Source: Actinomycetota bacterium (GTDB taxonomy: Bacteria; Actinomycetota; Actinomycetes; Mycobacteriales; Micromonosporaceae). From it: a stretch of 52,559 nucleotides of DNA. The stretch is from NCBI GenBank assembly GCA_005885555.1, contig VAWN01000034.1:52197-104755 (forward strand), read 5' to 3'. Within the stretch, counting starts at the first letter, position 1; each line of letters starts with the position of its first letter. Shown here one piece after another: positions 23,459-32,428 of this stretch. Below the pieces are notes generated by a model. It did no database searches, was not told the origin of the DNA, and worked only from the letters and a program-made list of their open reading frames with translations. Both the position numbers and the translations under genes were made by a program.

Positions 23459-23809
23459 GTGTTCGACGACGTGGCGACTCAATCGCTGCAGGTCGCGCTC
23501 TCCGGCCTGGCCATGCGGCAACGGGTGACCGCGAACAATATCGCGAATATCCAGACCCCGGGTTTCCACGCGGGTAAGGTCCAGTTCGAGAACGCGCTGC
23601 AGTCGGCGATCGCGAACGGTGCGTCTCCGGACGCCGCACGCCCGACCGTTGCCCAGTCCCTGGAGCCGACCCAGCTCAACGGCAACAACGTCAACCTGGA
23701 TGAGGAGACGCTGTCCAATGTCGACACCGGGCTGCGCTACCAGCTGGCCCTGCACGCCATGGACAGCAAGTTCGGCCTGATCAGCGACGCGCTCAAGGGC
23801 GGTGCCTGA
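23459..23809 (+). CDS. flgB: Flagellar proximal rod protein FlgB
   Basis: This is a 116-residue protein from GTG 23459 (AAGGGA 8 nt upstream; an in-frame GTG at 23444 is less likely). It shows the rod signature LAMRQRVTANNIANIQTPGF and C-terminal YQLALHAMDSKFGLISDAL. It forms the rod base with FlgC. Its stop overlaps the flgC ATG (TGATG). Confidence 0.92.
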   Translation: MFDDVATQSLQVALSGLAMRQRVTANNIANIQTPGFHAGKVQFENALQSAIANGASPDAARPTVAQSLEPTQLNGNNVNLDEETLSNVDTGLRYQLALHAMDSKFGLISDALKGGA

Positions 23810-24207
23810 TGCCCACCTTCGACTCGATCGGGATCGCCGCCACCGGTGCCACGACGTACCGCAAGTGGCTGGACGCGGTGTCCGACAACATCTCCAACAT
23901 GAACGACGCCGTGTCCACCAGCTCGGCCGCCTTCCAGCAGCGTTTCGTGATCGCGCAGCCGGCCGCCGACGGTAACGGCGTGCAGGTCGGCGGGATCGTG
24001 CTCGGCGACCCGAACGGCCGGGTGGTCTACGAGCCGAACAACCCGCTGGCCGACAAGGACGGCAACGTGCGGTACCCGGACATCGACCTGAGCGACCAGA
24101 TGGGTCAGCTGATCATGGCACAGCGCGGGTACCAGGCCAACCTCAGCGTGGTCGACCGCGCGCGCGACGCCTACCAGGCCGCTCTGCAGCTCGGGCGGAA
24201 CGCATGA
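23809..24207 (+). CDS. flgC: Flagellar proximal rod protein FlgC
   Basis: This 132-residue protein has the rod start ([29 protein letters not shown]) and end ([20 protein letters not shown] followed by [15 protein letters not shown]). Coupled to flgB and, by ATGA overlap, to fliE. No FlgF or FlgG (distal rod) gene is present in the window. Confidence 0.92.
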   Translation: MPTFDSIGIAATGATTYRKWLDAVSDNISNMNDAVSTSSAAFQQRFVIAQPAADGNGVQVGGIVLGDPNGRVVYEPNNPLADKDGNVRYPDIDLSDQMGQLIMAQRGYQANLSVVDRARDAYQAALQLGRNA

Positions 24208-24512
24208 CCATCACGCCCATCGGCCCCATCAGCCCGGTCACCGGCCCGTCCGCGATCACCCCGGCCAGCGGCGCGTCCAGCGCGACCGGCGGTACCGACT
24301 TCGCCGGCGCGCTCGCCAAGGGCCTGGACAACGTCCAGCAACTGCAGAACAAGTCCGATGACCTCGCGGTACAGGCGGCCACCGGCTCGCTGACCGACGT
24401 ACACGACTACATGATCGCCAGCACCGAAGCGTCGCTGGCCACCCAGCTCACCGTTGCCGTGACCAACAAGGCGGTTGCCGCCTTCAACGACATCATGAGG
24501 ATGCAGGCTTGA
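24204..24512 (+). CDS. fliE: Flagellar hook-basal body protein FliE
   Basis: This 102-residue protein matches FliE ([53 protein letters not shown]). FliE joins the MS ring to the rod. The N-terminal 30 residues are low-complexity Ser/Ala/Thr/Pro. Its stop overlaps the TTG start of fliF. Confidence 0.92.
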   Translation: MTITPIGPISPVTGPSAITPASGASSATGGTDFAGALAKGLDNVQQLQNKSDDLAVQAATGSLTDVHDYMIASTEASLATQLTVAVTNKAVAAFNDIMRMQA

Positions 24513-26119
24513 TTCGCGACCGGGCACTTGAGGTAGTCAAGCGACTGGGCAGGACGTTCGGCGGTTTCACGCCGGGCCAGAAGGCGGTGACCCTGCTGGG
24601 GATCGTCGCGCTGGGGATCGGCGGGTTCGTGTTCGCCAAGTGGGCCTCGGCACCGACCTACACGCCGCTGTTCAGCAACCTGTCGTCGACCGACGCCAGC
24701 GCGATCGTCGACAAGCTCAACTCCAGCGGTACCCCGTACCAGCTGACCAACGGCGGCGGGACGATCATGGTGCCGCAGGCCCAGGTGTACGACCTGCGGC
24801 TGAAGATGAGCGGGCAGGGCCTGCCGTCGCAGTCGGACACCGGGTACTCGCTGCTGGACAAGCAGGGGCTGACCACCAGCGACTTCATGCAGAACGTCGA
24901 CTACCAGCGGGCGCTGGAGGGCGAACTGGGCAAGACGATCAAGTCGATCGACGGCGTCCAGGGTGCCACGGTGCACCTCGCGATCCCGCAGAAGGACGTG
25001 TTCGCCACCGACAGCCAGAAGCCGACCGCCTCGGTACTGGTCACCACCGCGCTCGGCCGGACGCTGAGCTCGGACCAGGTGCAGTCGGTCGTGCACCTGG
25101 TCGCGGCCAGCGTGGTCGGGCTCGACCCGAACCAGGTCACCGTCGCCGACTCGGCCGGCAGCGTGCTGTCCACCGGTAACGGCCAGAACCTCAGCAGCGG
25201 CGCCTCCGGTCGCACCCAGCAGACGCAGTCCTACGAGCAGCGGATGAACGACGCGGTGCAGCAGATGCTCAACAGCGTCGTCGGCGCCGGGCACGCCGTG
25301 GTCAAGACCACCGCCGACCTGGACTACGACCAGACCGAGACGAAGACCCAGACCTACGTCGCGCCGAGCGCGTCGACCCCGCCGCTGTCGCAGAGCACCA
25401 ACGTGGAGACCTACAACGGCACCGGCGGCGGCACCGGCGGCGTGCTCGGGCCGGACAACATCCAGGTACCCAACGGCGCCGGCGGCACCGGGCAGTACAA
25501 CCACTCGATCAACACGGTGGACAACGCGGTCGGCATGGTGACCAGGACCAGCCAGTCGGCGCCGGGCAACGTGCGGCGGCTGTCGGTCGCGGTGCTGCTG
25601 GACGCCAGCACGGCCAAGAATGCCGACCTGGCGCAGATCCAGAAGCTGGTCTCCTCGGCCGTCGCACTGGACGCGACGCGCGGCGACACGATCGCGGTGT
25701 CCGCGATGCCGTTCGACCAGACCGCCGCCGAGCAGGCGAAGAAGGCCGACGCGACCGCGGCGAAGGCGGCCACCCAGACGCAGCTGATGTCGATGGCGAA
25801 GACCGGCGGGTTGGCGCTGGTGATCGCGCTGCTCGTGTTCGTCGCGTGGCGGGCGAGCAAGAAGACCCGGCGCAGCGAGCTGACCGCGGGTGAGACCGCG
25901 GCACTGGACCGGATCCAGGCGGTACTGGACAAGCGCGGCACCCCGGCGGTCGGCGACGGCGGCACGGAGGCCCTGGCCCTCGGCGCCGGCATGGACGGCC
26001 CGTCGCCGGAGATGCTCGCCGTGGAGGCCCGCCACCGCGAGATCAGCGAGATGGTCGAGCAGCAGCCCGACGAGGTCGCCCTGCTGCTGCGCGGCTGGCT
26101 GGCCGAGCGGCGCGGCTGA
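24509..26119 (+). CDS. fliF: Flagellar MS-ring protein FliF
   Basis: This is a 536-residue inner-membrane ring protein. A first membrane segment lies near residues 25-45 ([20 protein letters not shown]), ring-building domains follow ([40 protein letters not shown]), and a second membrane segment is near 428-446 ([13 protein letters not shown]). The C-terminal tail ([31 protein letters not shown]) is the FliG-binding end. TTG is the start, set by overlap with the fliE stop (TTGA). Confidence 0.95.
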   Translation: MIRDRALEVVKRLGRTFGGFTPGQKAVTLLGIVALGIGGFVFAKWASAPTYTPLFSNLSSTDASAIVDKLNSSGTPYQLTNGGGTIMVPQAQVYDLRLKMSGQGLPSQSDTGYSLLDKQGLTTSDFMQNVDYQRALEGELGKTIKSIDGVQGATVHLAIPQKDVFATDSQKPTASVLVTTALGRTLSSDQVQSVVHLVAASVVGLDPNQVTVADSAGSVLSTGNGQNLSSGASGRTQQTQSYEQRMNDAVQQMLNSVVGAGHAVVKTTADLDYDQTETKTQTYVAPSASTPPLSQSTNVETYNGTGGGTGGVLGPDNIQVPNGAGGTGQYNHSINTVDNAVGMVTRTSQSAPGNVRRLSVAVLLDASTAKNADLAQIQKLVSSAVALDATRGDTIAVSAMPFDQTAAEQAKKADATAAKAATQTQLMSMAKTGGLALVIALLVFVAWRASKKTRRSELTAGETAALDRIQAVLDKRGTPAVGDGGTEALALGAGMDGPSPEMLAVEARHREISEMVEQQPDEVALLLRGWLAERRG

Positions 26120-26146
26120 CCCTGAGCCCGGCGAGGAGGTGACCGC

Positions 26147-26230
26147 GTGAGCGAGCGAAGCGAGCGAACCATCAGGCTCAGCCCTGTCGTGCCTCATCGG
26201 GTCGGCGAGCGTAGCGAGGCGGCGCGATGA
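26147..26230 (+). CDS. Relay mini-ORF between fliF and fliG (27 residues, ERSE type)
   Basis: A GTG at 26147 after GAGGAGGT (26133-26140) opens a 27-codon frame whose TGA (26228-26230) overlaps the fliG ATG (ATGA). The peptide begins VSERSER and ends GERSEAAR. The DNA has GAGCGAAGCGAGCG near its start and CGAGCGTAGCGAGG just before fliG. Similar ORFs occur at the motA/motB and fliM/fliN junctions. fliG has no other good ribosome-binding site, so reinitiation after this ORF is plausible. No product is proven. Confidence 0.55.
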   Translation: MSERSERTIRLSPVVPHRVGERSEAAR

Positions 26231-27243
26231 GCAAGACCGAAACCGAGATGAGCGGCCTGCGCAAGGCGGCGGTGCTGCTCGTCCAGCTCGGCAAGGAGGA
26301 GAGCGCCAAGCTGCTCGCCCAGCTGCCCGAGGCGGAGGTCGAGGAGCTGTCCACCGAGATCGCCCGGCTCGGGCTGGTCGCCCCGGAGGACGCCGGCGAC
26401 GTGATCACCGAGTTCCACGCGATGGCCAAGCTGCGCCAGCGGGCCAGCCAGGGCGGTCTCGACCTGGCCCGGGAGATGCTGATCGCGTCGCTCGGCGAGG
26501 AGAAGGCCAAGGAGATCCTGGAACGGCTGTCCGCGGTCGTCACCGACCTGCCGTTCGCCTTCCTGAACCGGGCCGACCCGCGGCACGTGATCTCCTTCCT
26601 GCAGAACGAGCACCCGCAGACCATCGCGCTGGTGCTGGCCCACGTCCCGTCCGGCCTGGCCTCCGCGATCCTGTCCGGACTGGGCCCGGAGACCAGCGCG
26701 AACGTGGCGCACCGGATCGCGGTGATGGACCGCACCTCGCCGGACATCATCAAGGAGGTCGAGTCGGCGCTGTCCCGCAAGCTGGGCTCGGTGCTGCAGC
26801 CCAGCCAGATGTCCGTGGTCGGCGGGGTACAGCCGCTGGTCGACATCATCAACCGGTCCGACCGGATCACCGAACGTCTGATCATCGAGGGCCTGGAGCA
26901 GCGGAACCCGGAACTCGCCGAGGAGATCCGCCGCCGGCTGTTCATGTTCGAGGACATCGTGCACCTGGAGGACAAGGCGATCCAGCTGGTGCTCCGGTCG
27001 ATCGACACCAACGACCTGGCCACCGCGCTCAAGGGCGTCGCCGAGGCGGTGCGCGACAAGGTCACCCGCAACCTGTCCGAGCGTGCCCGGGAGAACCTGC
27101 TCGACGAGATCGAGCTGCTCGGCCCGGTCCGGATGCGGGTCGTCGAGGAGGCCCAGGCCAAGATCGTAACGGTGATCCGTTCCCTGGAGGACTCCGGCCA
27201 GATCGAGATCCAGCGCGGGGACGAGGATGAGTACGTCGCCTAA
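26227..27243 (+). CDS. fliG: Flagellar motor switch protein FliG
   Basis: This 338-residue rotor protein has the N-terminal FliF-binding domain (RKAAVLLVQLGKEESAKLLA), the middle domain with EHPQTIALVLAHVPSGLAS, and a C-terminal domain (FEDIVHLEDKAIQLVLRSID, NLSERARENLLDEIELLGPV) with the charged torque helix that meets MotA. Its end overlaps fliH by 17 nt. Confidence 0.96.
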   Translation: MSKTETEMSGLRKAAVLLVQLGKEESAKLLAQLPEAEVEELSTEIARLGLVAPEDAGDVITEFHAMAKLRQRASQGGLDLAREMLIASLGEEKAKEILERLSAVVTDLPFAFLNRADPRHVISFLQNEHPQTIALVLAHVPSGLASAILSGLGPETSANVAHRIAVMDRTSPDIIKEVESALSRKLGSVLQPSQMSVVGGVQPLVDIINRSDRITERLIIEGLEQRNPELAEEIRRRLFMFEDIVHLEDKAIQLVLRSIDTNDLATALKGVAEAVRDKVTRNLSERARENLLDEIELLGPVRMRVVEEAQAKIVTVIRSLEDSGQIEIQRGDEDEYVA

Positions 27244-27907
27244 TCCGCCCGGTGACCCGATCGTCCGGGGCTCCCGGGCCAGCAGCGCCACGACGGCGCG
27301 GTTCGAGGTGGACTTTCGGCGCAGCACCGAGGTGCCGGTGCCGGCGGAGCTGATCGAGCGGGCCCGGACCGAGGCGCTCGCCGCCGGGTACGCCGAGGGG
27401 TGGGCGCAGGGCCAGCGCGAGGCCAAGGTCGCCGCGCAGGCCGCGCAGGCCCGGGCCCGCGCCGCCGAGCAGGAGGAGGCCCAGGCCCGGGCCGCCGCGC
27501 TGGACCGGGCGCTGGGCGCCGTCCTGGCCGCGGCGGACCAGCTTGCCCAGCAGGAGGTACCGGTTGCCGCCGAGCTGGAGTCCGCCGTGCTGCACGGTGC
27601 CGTCGAGCTGGCCGAGGCGCTGCTCGGGCGGGAGCTCGCGGAGTCGCCGGAGCGGGGCCTGGACGCGCTGCGGCGGGTCATGGCGCTCGCACCGGAGACC
27701 GGTACCGTGACCGTCCGCCTGCACCCCGAGGACCTCGCCACGCTGGGCGCGCCGGACGGTGCCCACGTGGTCAACGGGCGGGAGATCATCCTGCGCGCCG
27801 ACCCGGGCCTGTCCCCCGGCGACGCGATCGCCGAGCAGGGTACGTCGACGATCGACGCGCGGCTGGCCGAGGCGATCCGCCGGGTCCGCGCTGCGCTGGA
27901 CCAATGA
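27227..27907 (+). CDS. fliH: Flagellar export ATPase regulator FliH
   Basis: This 226-residue protein has an Ala/Gln/Arg-rich helix (residues about 48-110, with GYAEGWAQGQREAKVAAQAA) and the C-terminal FliH/YscL-type domain (HPEDLATLGAPDGAHVV, ADPGLSPGDAIAEQG). FliH dimers hold FliI inactive and carry it to the export gate. The start at 27227 lies inside fliG. The stop overlaps the first of three tandem mini-ORFs before fliI. Confidence 0.85.
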   Translation: MSTSPNPPGDPIVRGSRASSATTARFEVDFRRSTEVPVPAELIERARTEALAAGYAEGWAQGQREAKVAAQAAQARARAAEQEEAQARAAALDRALGAVLAAADQLAQQEVPVAAELESAVLHGAVELAEALLGRELAESPERGLDALRRVMALAPETGTVTVRLHPEDLATLGAPDGAHVVNGREIILRADPGLSPGDAIAEQGTSTIDARLAEAIRRVRAALDQ

Positions 27908-27933
27908 GCGCAGCGACCAGGCAGGCATCATGA
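27904..27933 (+). CDS. Relay mini-ORF 1 of 3 between fliH and fliI (9 residues)
   Basis: ATG 27904 overlaps the fliH stop (ATGA). The frame encodes MSAATRQAS and ends at 27933, overlapping the ATG of mini-ORF 2. It is the first of three 26-bp tandem units. Because 26 is not a multiple of 3, each unit shifts frame and needs its own reinitiation. Confidence 0.45.
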   Translation: MSAATRQAS

Positions 27934-27959
27934 GCGCAGCGACCAGGCAGGCATCATGA
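27930..27959 (+). CDS. Relay mini-ORF 2 of 3 between fliH and fliI (9 residues)
   Basis: Same peptide as mini-ORF 1 (MSAATRQAS). Its ATG overlaps the stop of mini-ORF 1 and its stop overlaps the ATG of mini-ORF 3. Confidence 0.45.
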   Translation: MSAATRQAS

Positions 27960-27985
27960 GCGCAGCGACCAGGCGGGCAGCATGA
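27956..27985 (+). CDS. Relay mini-ORF 3 of 3 between fliH and fliI (9 residues)
   Basis: Encodes MSAATRRAA. Its TGA (27983-27985) overlaps the fliI ATG (27982), completing an unbroken stop-start chain from fliH to fliI. Confidence 0.45.
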   Translation: MSAATRRAA

Positions 27986-29292
27986 GCGCGCGCTTCGACG
28001 CGCTCCGCGCGGCTGCCCGGCCGCAGGTCGTCGGGCGGGTCAAGGCGGTCGTCGGGCTGTCCGTGACGGTCACCGGGGTACCCGGCCGGGTCGGCGACCT
28101 GGTCCGCATCGGTATCGGGCCGGACGCGGTACCGGCGGAGGTCGTCGCGGTCTCCGGCGAGCTGGTCAACTGCCTGCCGCTCGGGTCGCTGTCCGGCGTC
28201 GGGGCCGGCGCGCCGGTCGTGTCGACGGGTTCCCCGCTGCGGGTACCGGTCGGCGTGGCGCTGCGCGGGCGGGTACTGGACGGGCTGGGCCGGCCGATGG
28301 ACGGCGGCCCGCCGCTGTCCGGCTGCGCCGAGGTGAGCATCGACCTGGAACCGCCCAACGCGATGGACCGGCCGCGGGTCACCCGGCCGCTGCCGCTGGG
28401 GGTACGGGCGCTGGACACGCTGGTGCCGTGCGGCCGCGGGCAGCGCCTGGGCATCTTCGCGGGATCGGGCGTCGGAAAGTCCTCGCTACTCTCCATGATC
28501 ACCCGCGGTACCGCGGCGGAGATCACCGTGGTGGGGCTGATCGGCGAGCGCGGGCGCGAGGTACGCGAGTTCCTGGAGAAGGACCTGGGTCCGGAGGGGC
28601 TGGCGCGCTCGGTGGTGGTCGTGGCGACCTCGGACCAGCCGCCGATGGTGCGGCTGCGCTCGGCCTTCGTGGCCACCCGGATCGCCGAGTGGTTCCGCGA
28701 CCGGGGCGCCGACGCGTTGCTGCTGATGGACAGCGTGACCCGGGTGGCCATGGCGCAACGTGAGGTCGGCCTGTCGGTCGGCGAGCCGCCGGCCACCCGC
28801 GGGTACCCGCCGTCGGTCTTCGCGCTGCTGGCCCGCCTCCTGGAACGGGCCGGTACCGGGCCGACCGGCAGCATCACCGGCCTGTACACGGTGCTGGTCG
28901 AGGGCGACGACCACAACGAGCCGATCGCCGACGCCGCCCGGTCGATCCTCGACGGCCACGTGGTGCTCGACCGCCGGCTCGCTTCGTCCGGCCATTTTCC
29001 TTCGATTGACGTCCTGGAGTCGATATCAAGGGTGTCCGGCGCGGTCACCACGCCGGAGCAGCGCAAGGACGCGCAGCAACTGCGCCGGCTGATGGCCGCG
29101 CACCGCGAGGTACGGGAACTGGTGGAGATCGGCGCATACGTGCCGGGTACCAACCCCGACGCCGACGCGGCGCGTGCCCGTTGGCCGCGGATCAACGAAT
29201 TCCTGCGCCAGGACATGGACGACCAGACGCCGGCAGACGAGGCATGGACGGCGCTACGCCGCCTGTTGACCGAAGGGGACGGCACCGGATGA
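27982..29292 (+). CDS. fliI: Flagellar export ATPase FliI
   Basis: This 436-residue F1-beta-like ATPase has a P-loop GIFAGSGVGKSSLLSMI (about residues 155-171; Ser in place of the usual Thr after KS), GLIGERGREVREFLEKDLG, and LLLMDSVTRVAMAQREVGLS. It powers unfolding and entry of export substrates together with FliH and FliJ. The start is fixed by the overlap with the last mini-ORF; the stop overlaps fliJ (ATGA). Confidence 0.95.
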   Translation: MSARFDALRAAARPQVVGRVKAVVGLSVTVTGVPGRVGDLVRIGIGPDAVPAEVVAVSGELVNCLPLGSLSGVGAGAPVVSTGSPLRVPVGVALRGRVLDGLGRPMDGGPPLSGCAEVSIDLEPPNAMDRPRVTRPLPLGVRALDTLVPCGRGQRLGIFAGSGVGKSSLLSMITRGTAAEITVVGLIGERGREVREFLEKDLGPEGLARSVVVVATSDQPPMVRLRSAFVATRIAEWFRDRGADALLLMDSVTRVAMAQREVGLSVGEPPATRGYPPSVFALLARLLERAGTGPTGSITGLYTVLVEGDDHNEPIADAARSILDGHVVLDRRLASSGHFPSIDVLESISRVSGAVTTPEQRKDAQQLRRLMAAHREVRELVEIGAYVPGTNPDADAARARWPRINEFLRQDMDDQTPADEAWTALRRLLTEGDGTG

Positions 29293-29729
29293 AGCGTGGG
29301 TTCCGACTCGCCGGCGTGCTGCGCGCGCGCCAGGCCCAGGAGGACGCCGCCCGCGGTGAGGTACTGCGCGCCCGCCACCGGGCCGCCGAGGCCGCGCAGG
29401 TCGCGGACGGCCACGACCGCAGCTTGGCCGCGCACCAGATGCCCGACGAGGACAGCGCCCGCGCGGTCGTCGCCGCGCTGACCGCCCGGCAGGCGATGGC
29501 CGGGAGCCTGGCCGCCGCCCGCCAGCTCGCCGCCCTGGCCGAGGTACGGGTGGCCGAGCGCGCCCAGGAGCTGACCGCGGCCGCCCAGCGCCGCCGTACC
29601 GTCGAGAAGCTCGCCGAGCGGCATGCCGAGGAGCGGCGGCGCCGCGACCAGAGCGCCGACCAGAGCGCCCTGGACGAGCTGGCCACCACCGACGCGCAGC
29701 GCTCCGCCGCCCGCGAGGTGGGTTCGTGA
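29289..29729 (+). CDS. fliJ: Flagellar export stalk protein FliJ
   Basis: This 146-residue, nearly continuous coiled coil is rich in Ala, Arg and Glu ([40 protein letters not shown]). Position directly after FliI and the size are typical of FliJ. A 12-bp in-frame duplication (DQSADQSA) lies near the C-terminus. Confidence 0.85.
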   Translation: MKRGFRLAGVLRARQAQEDAARGEVLRARHRAAEAAQVADGHDRSLAAHQMPDEDSARAVVAALTARQAMAGSLAAARQLAALAEVRVAERAQELTAAAQRRRTVEKLAERHAEERRRRDQSADQSALDELATTDAQRSAAREVGS

Positions 29730-30652
29730 CGATCACGGACATGGCGGCGCGGATCACCCAGATCCAGGTCCAGCTCGGCATCAAGGCCGGGCAGCCGACC
29801 TCGACCGACGGCAGCGCGTTCGCGGGCGAGCTGTCCGCGCTCACCGGCACCGGTACCGGCGGCGGCGACGCGGTCGTCGCGAGTGCCGAGAAGTACCTCG
29901 GCGTGCCGTACAAGTTCGGCGGCACCGACCCGGCCACCGGGCTGGACTGCTCCGGATTCGTCCAGCGAACCTTTTCCGACCTGGGCATTAAGCTTCCCCG
30001 GATCGCGGCCGATCAAGCGAAGGTGGGGCAAGCGGTACCGTCGCTGGCGCAGGCCAGGCCCGGTGACCTGCTGGCGTTCGGCCAGCCGGTCGACCACATC
30101 GCCATCTATGTCGGCGACGGGAAGATGATCGCGGCTCCGCACACCGGAGACCATGTCAAGATCGAGAGCGTCTACACGACGCCGACCGCCATCCGGAGGG
30201 TGATTCCGTCGGCCAGTACCTCGACCGTCGACGCGCTGCGTCCGGCCGGCCTGAACGTGGCCAGCGGCCTGGGTCCGGTGCCGTACGGCAACCTGTTCAC
30301 GCAGGCCGGCGCCAAGTACGGGGTCTCGCCGAAGCTGCTCGCCGCGGTCGCCAAGGTCGAGTCCAACTACAACCCGCGCGCGGTCAGCCCGGCCGGCGCG
30401 CAGGGGCTCATGCAGCTCATGCCGGGCACCGCGGCCGGCCTCGGGGTCGACCCGCTGGACCCGGCGCAGGCCGTGGACGGCTCCGCCCGGATGCTCGCCG
30501 GGCTGCTCAAGAAGTTCGACTCGACGCCGCTCGCGCTCGCCGCGTACAACGCCGGCGCCGGCGCGGTGCAGCGGTACGGCGGCATCCCGCCGTACGCCGA
30601 GACGCAGGCCTACGTACCGAAGGTTGAGGCGGCCCTGGCCGCCCTGGGATAA
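29726..30652 (+). CDS. NlpC/P60 peptidase - lytic transglycosylase fusion in the flagellar operon
   Basis: This 308-residue protein joins two wall-cutting domains. Residues about 48-160 are NlpC/P60 with catalytic Cys in GLDCSGFVQ (C75) and His in [10 protein letters not shown] (H124). Residues about 190-305 are a soluble-lytic-transglycosylase domain with catalytic Glu in [10 protein letters not shown] (E212), then [16 protein letters not shown] and [12 protein letters not shown]. No signal peptide is visible; residues 1-45 are polar. This suggests export through the flagellar apparatus, with a job like that of FlgJ in opening the wall for the rod. GTG 29726 overlaps the fliJ stop. Confidence 0.85.
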   Translation: MTITDMAARITQIQVQLGIKAGQPTSTDGSAFAGELSALTGTGTGGGDAVVASAEKYLGVPYKFGGTDPATGLDCSGFVQRTFSDLGIKLPRIAADQAKVGQAVPSLAQARPGDLLAFGQPVDHIAIYVGDGKMIAAPHTGDHVKIESVYTTPTAIRRVIPSASTSTVDALRPAGLNVASGLGPVPYGNLFTQAGAKYGVSPKLLAAVAKVESNYNPRAVSPAGAQGLMQLMPGTAAGLGVDPLDPAQAVDGSARMLAGLLKKFDSTPLALAAYNAGAGAVQRYGGIPPYAETQAYVPKVEAALAALG

Positions 30653-30673
30653 AGGATCCACGAGGCGTTGACC

Positions 30674-31927
30674 ATGCCATCTGTCGCCGGCGCGCCGGCC
30701 GCTGCCCTGCGGGGCCCTGCCGCCGGTACCGCCACCGGTATCGCCGCCGGTCCTGCCGCGGACCCGGCCGGTGCGCCGGACGAGTTCGTCGCCGCCCTGG
30801 CCGCGCTCGCCGGTGCCGTAGCCGCTCCGCTGCCGGGGCCGGTCGGCACGGCATCGAAGACCGCGGACGCCGCGCCGAAGGCCACCGACGCCGCGCAGCC
30901 GCAGACGACCGCGTCCGGTACCCCGGACCCGCTGCTGCTGGCCGCCGCGCTGCCTGTCGCGCTGGTACCGGTACCGGCGCCGGTGGTCGCTGAGCCCGCC
31001 GGAACCCAACCGGCCGCGCCGGTCACGGGTACCGTCGCCGCCGCCCAGCCGCTGCCCACGGCGCCGCAGGAGGTCGTGACCCTGCCGGCGGCCGCCCCGA
31101 CCCAGGCGGACCCGACCCAGGCCGCCCCGACCCAGCCGGCCGCACCGCAGCAGGCGGCTCCGGCCGGCCAGCCCGCCGCCCAGCCCACGGCTGCGCCCGC
31201 CGCGCCGGCAGCGCAGCCGGTACCGGCGCTCCAGCCGGCCGCCGCGCACCACCCGACCGGCCAGCCGGCACCCGCCACGACGGACACGACCGCGACGGAC
31301 ACCGCCGCCACCGTGTCACCGGCACCCGCCCCGACGCCGGCGCCGGCTTCGACCGGTACCTCCGGCGGATCCTCCGACGAGACGCGCCGCGACCCGGCCG
31401 ACGACAGCACCCCGGCGCCGGCCGCCCCGGCCATGCCGGCGGCGCCCGCCGCGGCCACGGCGCCGGCCGCCGAGGTGACCGCCCCGGCGGCACCGGCCCA
31501 GCCGGCCCACCCGCTGCCGCCCGCCACGCAGGTCGCCGTGCACATCGTGCCGCTGCGCCGGGAGGCCGACGGCGTGCACCGGCTCACCGTGCACCTGCAC
31601 CCCGACGGCCTCGGGCCGGTCCAGGTCGTCGCCGAGGTCCGCGACGGCGGGGTGAGCGTGCAGCTCGCCACCGGTACCGACGCCGGCCACCAGGCGCTGC
31701 ACGAGGCGCTGCCGCAGCTGCGCCAGGAACTGGCCGACGCCGGCTTCGCCAACTGCAACCTGGACCTGCGCCAGCAGGCCTCCGGCAACGGCCCGGAGTA
31801 CCGGCAGCAGCAGCCCGCGGCCGGCCGCCCGGCCTGGGCCGGCGCCGCCGCACCGGTGGGTACCCCGGCCGAGCCCGAGGACCGCCCGACCGCCGACCGC
31901 AACCGCCTGCTCGACCTCCGCGTCTGA
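30674..31927 (+). CDS. fliK: Flagellar hook-length control protein FliK
   Basis: This is a 417-residue protein whose first 290 residues are low-complexity Ala/Pro/Thr, the flexible ruler. The C-terminal domain (about 295-375) has the FliK pattern LTVHLHPDGLGPVQVVAEVR followed by VSVQLATGTDAGHQALHEAL. It measures the hook and switches export specificity through FlhB. ATG 30674 is preferred over TTG 30668, since ACGAGG lies 8 nt before it. Confidence 0.85.
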   Translation: MPSVAGAPAAALRGPAAGTATGIAAGPAADPAGAPDEFVAALAALAGAVAAPLPGPVGTASKTADAAPKATDAAQPQTTASGTPDPLLLAAALPVALVPVPAPVVAEPAGTQPAAPVTGTVAAAQPLPTAPQEVVTLPAAAPTQADPTQAAPTQPAAPQQAAPAGQPAAQPTAAPAAPAAQPVPALQPAAAHHPTGQPAPATTDTTATDTAATVSPAPAPTPAPASTGTSGGSSDETRRDPADDSTPAPAAPAMPAAPAAATAPAAEVTAPAAPAQPAHPLPPATQVAVHIVPLRREADGVHRLTVHLHPDGLGPVQVVAEVRDGGVSVQLATGTDAGHQALHEALPQLRQELADAGFANCNLDLRQQASGNGPEYRQQQPAAGRPAWAGAAAPVGTPAEPEDRPTADRNRLLDLRV

Positions 31928-31946
31928 CACCCCAGGGAGCCCCCTC

Positions 31947-32366
31947 GTGACCAGCCCGATCTCCGGCCTGTCCGGCACCGCCACGGGTACCGCCGCCAAG
32001 ACCCCGGCGCCGGCCAAGACCCTGGACCAGAACGCGTTCCTGCAGCTCCTCGTCGCGCAGATGCGCTACCAGGACCCGAGCAAGCCGATGGACGCCGACG
32101 CGATGATGAGCGAAGAGGCGACCTTCACCCAGGTACAGCAGCTCAACCAGCTGGTGTCCGAGCAGCAGAACATGCTGGCGGCCCAGAAGCTCCAGTCGGC
32201 CAGCTCCATGGTCGGCCGGACGATCGCCTACCAGTCCCCGGACGGGATCACCGCCACCGGCGTGGTCACGTCCGCCACCCTTACGGGCAGCGAGCCGACC
32301 CTCAAGGTCGGTAACAAGGATGTGCCGCTGTCCTCGGTCACGGAAGTCCGCAGCGCCGCCGGGTGA
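31947..32366 (+). CDS. flgD: Hook-capping protein FlgD
   Basis: This 139-residue FlgD keeps the conserved N-terminal part (LDQNAFLQLLVAQMRYQDPS then KPMDADAMMSEEATFTQVQQ) and a short C-terminal beta region. It is shorter than the enterobacterial protein (about 230), as in many Gram-positives. It caps the growing hook. GGGAG lies 7 nt before the GTG start. Confidence 0.92.
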   Translation: MTSPISGLSGTATGTAAKTPAPAKTLDQNAFLQLLVAQMRYQDPSKPMDADAMMSEEATFTQVQQLNQLVSEQQNMLAAQKLQSASSMVGRTIAYQSPDGITATGVVTSATLTGSEPTLKVGNKDVPLSSVTEVRSAAG

Positions 32367-32428
32367 CCGGCAGCACCAGCCCCTAGCCGGCGGACCGGCA
32401 TCCACCGAAGGAAAGGCACACCACCACC

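Larger units (their letters stand above)
27904..27981 (+). repeat. Three tandem 26-bp units each starting with ATGA
   Basis: Units begin at 27904, 27930 and 27956 with ATGAGCGCAGCGACCAGGC. Units 1 and 2 are identical; unit 3 differs at two or three positions. The fliI ATG at 27982 follows in phase as if it were the fourth unit (ATGAGCGCGCG). Each unit carries AGGCAGG or AGGCGGG about 4-10 nt before the next ATG. Confidence 0.95.
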
